A stretch of DNA of 18,040 bases, from contig DIYV01000088.1 in NCBI GenBank assembly GCA_002429165.1, positions 1-18,040 on the forward strand, in the 5' to 3' direction. This DNA comes from Gallionella sp. UBA6045 (GTDB lineage Bacteria > Pseudomonadota > Gammaproteobacteria > Burkholderiales > Gallionellaceae). A model generated the notes under the pieces. It did no database searches and was not told the DNA's origin. It worked only from the letters and a program-made list of their open reading frames with translations. Positions 15,817 to 18,040 of the stretch are shown here, piece after piece. The translations under genes and the position numbers were made by a program. Position 1 is the first letter of the stretch, and the number at the start of each line of letters is the position of its first letter.

Positions 15817-16485
15817 CTATTTGACTATCTCGCCGCTTGCCAATAGCGGGTCGACCAGCTTGTCAAAATCCCTGGGCGGTACATACTGCAACAATGGTTT
15901 CTCCTCGCCTCCCAGCGCAATATCCAGTCCGTTCTGCGGATATAACCAGTGGACTACCCCGCTTTTCTTTTCCCTGATGCGCATCTCGGGTTGCCCAAAA
16001 CGTTTGCTGAATACCGCGTCTTCCAGACGGACCAAAGGCATATAGGTCAGGCTGCTGATCGGCATCATGAACAATTTGGCAGCGTCCTCGGGTATCAGAG
16101 TGATTTCCTTGCCGCTTTCTGTAGCATTCATGCGCAAGCCTCGATCGAACATGGCTTGCAATTCCGAATCCGGAGCCTTGATGCTCAGTACTATTCTGGC
16201 TTTAAGCCCCGCCAGATTGACCTGTTCAAAGAATATCTCCGCGACCAATTGGCCGCTGTGCGATTTGAACAGGATAGGCTTGGCCTCCTCCTTGAAATGC
16301 TGTTCGGCCTCGTCGGTGGTGGTTTGTCCCAACGTGACACCAAATACCTCGATGGTATCCGCAGTCGGATGTCCGATATGCCAGGGCAAGTCGGATTTTT
16401 CGACGGGTTTGTCTCCCTGGAAAAAAGCCACGCCCATGACGAGCAAGGCGGCAATCGCGATTCCCCAGTAGATCTTTCGTGCCAT
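15817..16485 (-). CDS. Unrecognised membrane-anchored protein convergent with ccoS
   Basis: 222 residues from the ATG at 16485; a TTG six codons upstream would give 228. I do not recognise the family. Seen: a short basic start (MARK), one hydrophobic helix (about 5-20, IYWGIAIAALLVMGVAFF) that is either a signal anchor or an uncleaved signal, and then a soluble domain of about 200 residues with mixed helix and strand. It lacks cysteines, which argues against a thiol or heme c function. Segments such as EVFGVTLGQTTTDEAEQHF and RFGQPEMRIREKKSGVVHWLYP recall small periplasmic lipoprotein-like folds where a residue is scanned as 'the gene's threshold', but that is only an impression. No Shine-Dalgarno is clear for either start. 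It converges on ccoS with 60 bases between the stops. Confidence 0.75.
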   Translation of the reverse strand: MARKIYWGIAIAALLVMGVAFFQGDKPVEKSDLPWHIGHPTADTIEVFGVTLGQTTTDEAEQHFKEEAKPILFKSHSGQLVAEIFFEQVNLAGLKARIVLSIKAPDSELQAMFDRGLRMNATESGKEITLIPEDAAKLFMMPISSLTYMPLVRLEDAVFSKRFGQPEMRIREKKSGVVHWLYPQNGLDIALGGEEKPLLQYVPPRDFDKLVDPLLASGEIVK

Positions 16486-16725
16486 TTTTTTGTACCGGTT
16501 CAATTGACGGGATGAAGCCCATTCTAATTCAAATCGCCTGTGCGAACATTGCGCCTACAAACTGACCGGCGCGGCCAGACGTTGCGCTGGTATCATTGAA
16601 CCAATCAAGTGACGGCGTTTCAGCAAACGGCGTGCCATACGAAAAACCGGTACTGGAATCGGGAAAAACAGCGTATCGAAAGAAATCATGATGAACTTGA
16701 ATAATCTACTGACCGGATGCAATGC
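16486..16725. other. Divergent intergenic region between the two unknown membrane proteins
   Basis: About 240 bases that must hold promoters for the genes on either side. I found no convincing -35/-10 pair. A tiny plus-strand frame starting ATGATG at 16688 encodes 13 residues and ends with a TGA that overlaps the ATG at 16726 (ATGA), which could be a translationally coupled leader peptide. A 31-codon GTG frame at 16609-16704 has no ribosome binding site and is not called. Confidence 0.3.
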
Positions 16726-17175
16726 ATGAAATTATCTGAACTGAATATATTCATGGCCTGGTTCCTGATCCCGCAAACGCTGGCGATGGGCTGGGTAGCT
16801 GCTGTCGGGCGTGTGCTGCTGGAACTGTTCGGCACCATCACCCAGGAGCAAGGAATACCCGGGCGCATCGTGGGCGCTTTGCTGTTGCTGGGCGTGATCC
16901 TGGTGATACGCAGACTGCACGGCGGCCCTCTTCCCATCGTGGGAAATCCGGAAGGCAAAGGTTACCGTTTCGGGCATCGCCTGATTTTCACGGGAAATAT
17001 ACTGGCGGCAAGCCTGTTTGTTTTTCAGCTTGTCTGGCATTGGATACCCAGCCCTGCGGCAGTGATGGTACTGGCGCAGTTCACTTCAGCATTTGGCTAC
17101 TGGGTGATGGCGCTGTGGATGGTAGGGTTTTCGTTCGTTTACCAATCGACGCTGCCAGGCCAATCGCGCCCCTGA
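16726..17175 (+). CDS. Unrecognised four-helix integral membrane protein
   Basis: 149 residues from ATG 16726; ATG 16717 would add three. I know no family for it. Four hydrophobic segments are visible: residues about 7-33 (FMAWFLIPQTLAMGWVAAVG), 45-63 (GRIVGALLLLGVILVIRRL), 85-106 (LIFTGNILAASLFVFQLVWH) and 112-138 (MVLAQFTSAFGYWVMALWMV). Loops are short; the longest, between helices two and three, reads HGGPLPIVGNPEGKGYRFGHR and is basic, suggesting that it faces the cytoplasm. A histidine lies at the end of helix three (VWHW). The ATG overlaps the stop of a possible 13-residue leader. No link to the oxidase is visible except proximity. Confidence 0.7.
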   Translation: MKLSELNIFMAWFLIPQTLAMGWVAAVGRVLLELFGTITQEQGIPGRIVGALLLLGVILVIRRLHGGPLPIVGNPEGKGYRFGHRLIFTGNILAASLFVFQLVWHWIPSPAAVMVLAQFTSAFGYWVMALWMVGFSFVYQSTLPGQSRP

Positions 17176-17305
17176 TGCTGCAGAGCAGATATTAGAAGTT
17201 ACTCGAACCGGAATATGAGTAAACAGATTTCAAGTCGAAACCAAAATAAATTAATCAGGAAGCCACTCTAATACTGTATTTATAATTGGGAAAGTGTAAA
17301 TGAAC

Positions 17306-17330
17306 TACCCCGCGCCAAGAGCGCGGGGTA
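17306..17330. repeat. Perfect 10-bp hairpin, TACCCCGCGC with loop CAAGA
   Basis: TACCCCGCGC, loop CAAGA, GCGCGGGGTA, followed by TCAAAAAAC. It resembles REP or IS200/IS605-type end hairpins; the absence of a T run on the plus strand speaks against a simple terminator. Confidence 0.65.
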
Positions 17331-17350
17331 TCAAAAAACTGGGACAGTTT

Positions 17351-17416
17351 GTAGGGTGGATAAGCACAGCGCATCCACCAGGCGAAAGGTGGATGCGCTG
17401 CGCTTATCCACCCTAC
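17351..17416. repeat. Long inverted repeat, GTAGGGTGGATAAGC type
   Basis: Two 29-base arms (17351-17379 and 17388-17416) are complementary at 28 positions around an 8-base loop AGGCGAAA. The single difference is A at 17366. Sequences with GTAGGGTGGATAAGC and GCGCATCCACC are common dispersed repeats in beta- and gammaproteobacteria. Confidence 0.85.
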
Positions 17417-17448
17417 TCTGCTCCCTGATTCTCGGACAGGAGCTGCCC

Positions 17449-17467
17449 CCCGCAGCAAGACTGCGGG
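17449..17467. repeat. 7-bp hairpin, CCCGCAG with loop CAAGA
   Basis: CCCGCAG, loop CAAGA, CTGCGGG. It has the same five-base loop and a CCCGC stem start as the hairpin at 17306-17330, so the pair flanks the long inverted repeat. Confidence 0.55.
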
Positions 17468-17516
17468 AAATTACAAGTAAATCGAAAACTGCTGGTAGTA
17501 TATTAGCATTTCATTA

Positions 17517-17522
17517 TATAAT
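17517..17522 (+). promoter_or_regulatory. Consensus -10 box before the TolC-family gene
   Basis: TATAAT with an AT-rich setting (TTCATTATATAATCG). The best -35 match at 17-18 bases is poor (GGTAGT or TGGTAG), so an activator may be needed. Confidence 0.45.
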
Positions 17523-17574
17523 CGTTGCATTGATGGTCAAATCACGAATCGCTAGACGGATTGGAGATGTTTAT

Positions 17575-18040
17575 ATGGATTTATTGAGTAAGGCGCGCTT
17601 AGGCAGTCTGGCAGGCGGGATACTCTTGTGGTGTACGGCAGGCCTTGCATTTGGTGCAGACCTGCAACAATGTGTAAACATTGCACTCAAGCAGAACCCC
17701 GATATTCTGGCCAGCCAGTCACAATTGGCGCAGGCGGAATCGGCATTGAGCCAGGCTCAGGGCCAGCGCTTGCCCAAACTCACCGCTTCGGTGACCGGCA
17801 CACGCACCAATGATGCGCTGAATGCCTTTGGTCTCAAACTTTCGCAGCGTAATGCCACCTTCAATGACTTCGGTATAAGTCAGTATCAGGGAATTGGAAA
17901 CGTTGCACCCACAGCGCTCAATTACCCGGACCCTGTGACCAATTACAACACACGCCTGGAGTTGCAGATTCCGCTCTATAACGGCGGGATGATCTCAGGG
18001 TATGTCGATCAGGCTCATGCGTATATAAAAGCCGCCCAGG
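17575..18040 (+). CDS. TolC family outer membrane efflux protein, 5' part
   Basis: First 155 codons of an outer membrane factor that forms the exit duct of a tripartite efflux or type I secretion pump. Seen: a signal peptide of about 28 residues (hydrophobic GSLAGGILLWCTAGLAFG), then the repeat helix DLQQCVNIALKQNPDILASQ, which matches the TolC/OEP helix start (L-x-x-A-L-x-x-N-P), the SQAQGQRLPKLT segment, and LELQIPLYNGG near the edge, typical of the LxVPLFdGG motif. The ATG follows TTGGAGATG by a normal distance. It is incomplete: the window stops within the coding region, and its partner pump genes, if linked, lie beyond it. Confidence 0.92.
   Translation, partial: MDLLSKARLGSLAGGILLWCTAGLAFGADLQQCVNIALKQNPDILASQSQLAQAESALSQAQGQRLPKLTASVTGTRTNDALNAFGLKLSQRNATFNDFGISQYQGIGNVAPTALNYPDPVTNYNTRLELQIPLYNGGMISGYVDQAHAYIKAAQ

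Larger units (their letters stand above)
17176..17574 (+). other. Gap with three hairpins and the promoter of the TolC-family gene
   Basis: 399 bases without a supported gene. It contains three hairpins (17306-17330, 17351-17416, 17449-17467) and a perfect -10 box TATAAT at 17517-17522 about 53 bases before the TolC start, with no good -35 at the right spacing. The minus-strand frame at 17255-17458 runs straight through the inverted repeat and is not a gene. Confidence 0.6.

Noticed and set aside
16609..16704. 31-codon GTG frame with a protein-like charged end
   Set aside because: No ribosome binding site and no context that supports translation; it overlaps the possible leader in another frame.
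17255..17458. 67-codon minus-strand frame rich in Pro and Trp
   Set aside because: It is the translation of the inverted repeat GTAGGGTGGATAAGC, a known source of false proteins.

Overview
The window reads as chromosomal DNA of a respiring betaproteobacterium, most like the Nitrosomonadales/Gallionellaceae group. I base that on protein style, gene order (cco genes in the order N-O-Q-P and G-H-I-S) and intergenic palindromic repeats. No alignment was run, so the taxonomy is an inference. Most of the DNA is well-packed coding sequence. I see no CRISPR array, transposase, rRNA or tRNA gene.

Left part (1-5050, mostly minus strand): housekeeping genes. These are uvrC (excision repair nuclease, cut at the left edge very near its C terminus), a uracil-DNA glycosylase superfamily gene whose stop overlaps the uvrC GTG start, rlmJ (23S rRNA m6A methyltransferase), a PII signal protein gene (glnB type, with a clear terminator) and greB (transcript cleavage factor). 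A 31-codon membrane peptide gene that the standard ORF length cutoff misses lies at 4955-5050, with its own ribosome binding site and a strong hairpin behind it.

Centre (5141-15756, plus strand): a full locus for building a cbb3-type (high oxygen affinity, C-family) cytochrome oxidase. First come a TauE/SafE-like membrane protein and a SCO1/SenC copper chaperone lipoprotein. A 454-base regulatory region follows, with a sigma70-like promoter and an FNR/ANR-like box. Then come the structural genes ccoN, ccoO, ccoQ and ccoP, and a 39-codon membrane peptide that closes the transcript before a rho-independent terminator. After a 340-base gap with a long inverted repeat and a possible second promoter come the assembly genes ccoG (FeS protein linked to copper reduction), ccoH/fixH, ccoI (P1B copper ATPase) and ccoS. 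All ligands of the CcoN binuclear centre, the three c-heme motifs of CcoO and CcoP, the two 4Fe-4S motifs of CcoG and the P-type ATPase motifs of CcoI are present, so the system looks functional. Copper supply (SCO, CcoI, CcoG, perhaps SafE) and heme-copper oxidase are encoded side by side.

Right part (15817-18040): an unrecognised membrane-anchored protein convergent with ccoS, an unrecognised four-helix membrane protein, a 399-base gap with three hairpins (one a near-perfect 29-bp inverted repeat), and the start of a TolC-family outer membrane efflux gene that runs off the window.

The main system is known. The less described items are the two tiny membrane proteins (31 and 39 residues), the two unknown membrane proteins flanking ccoS, a long linker in CcoO, a changed HP motif in CcoI, and at least three families of intergenic palindromes.
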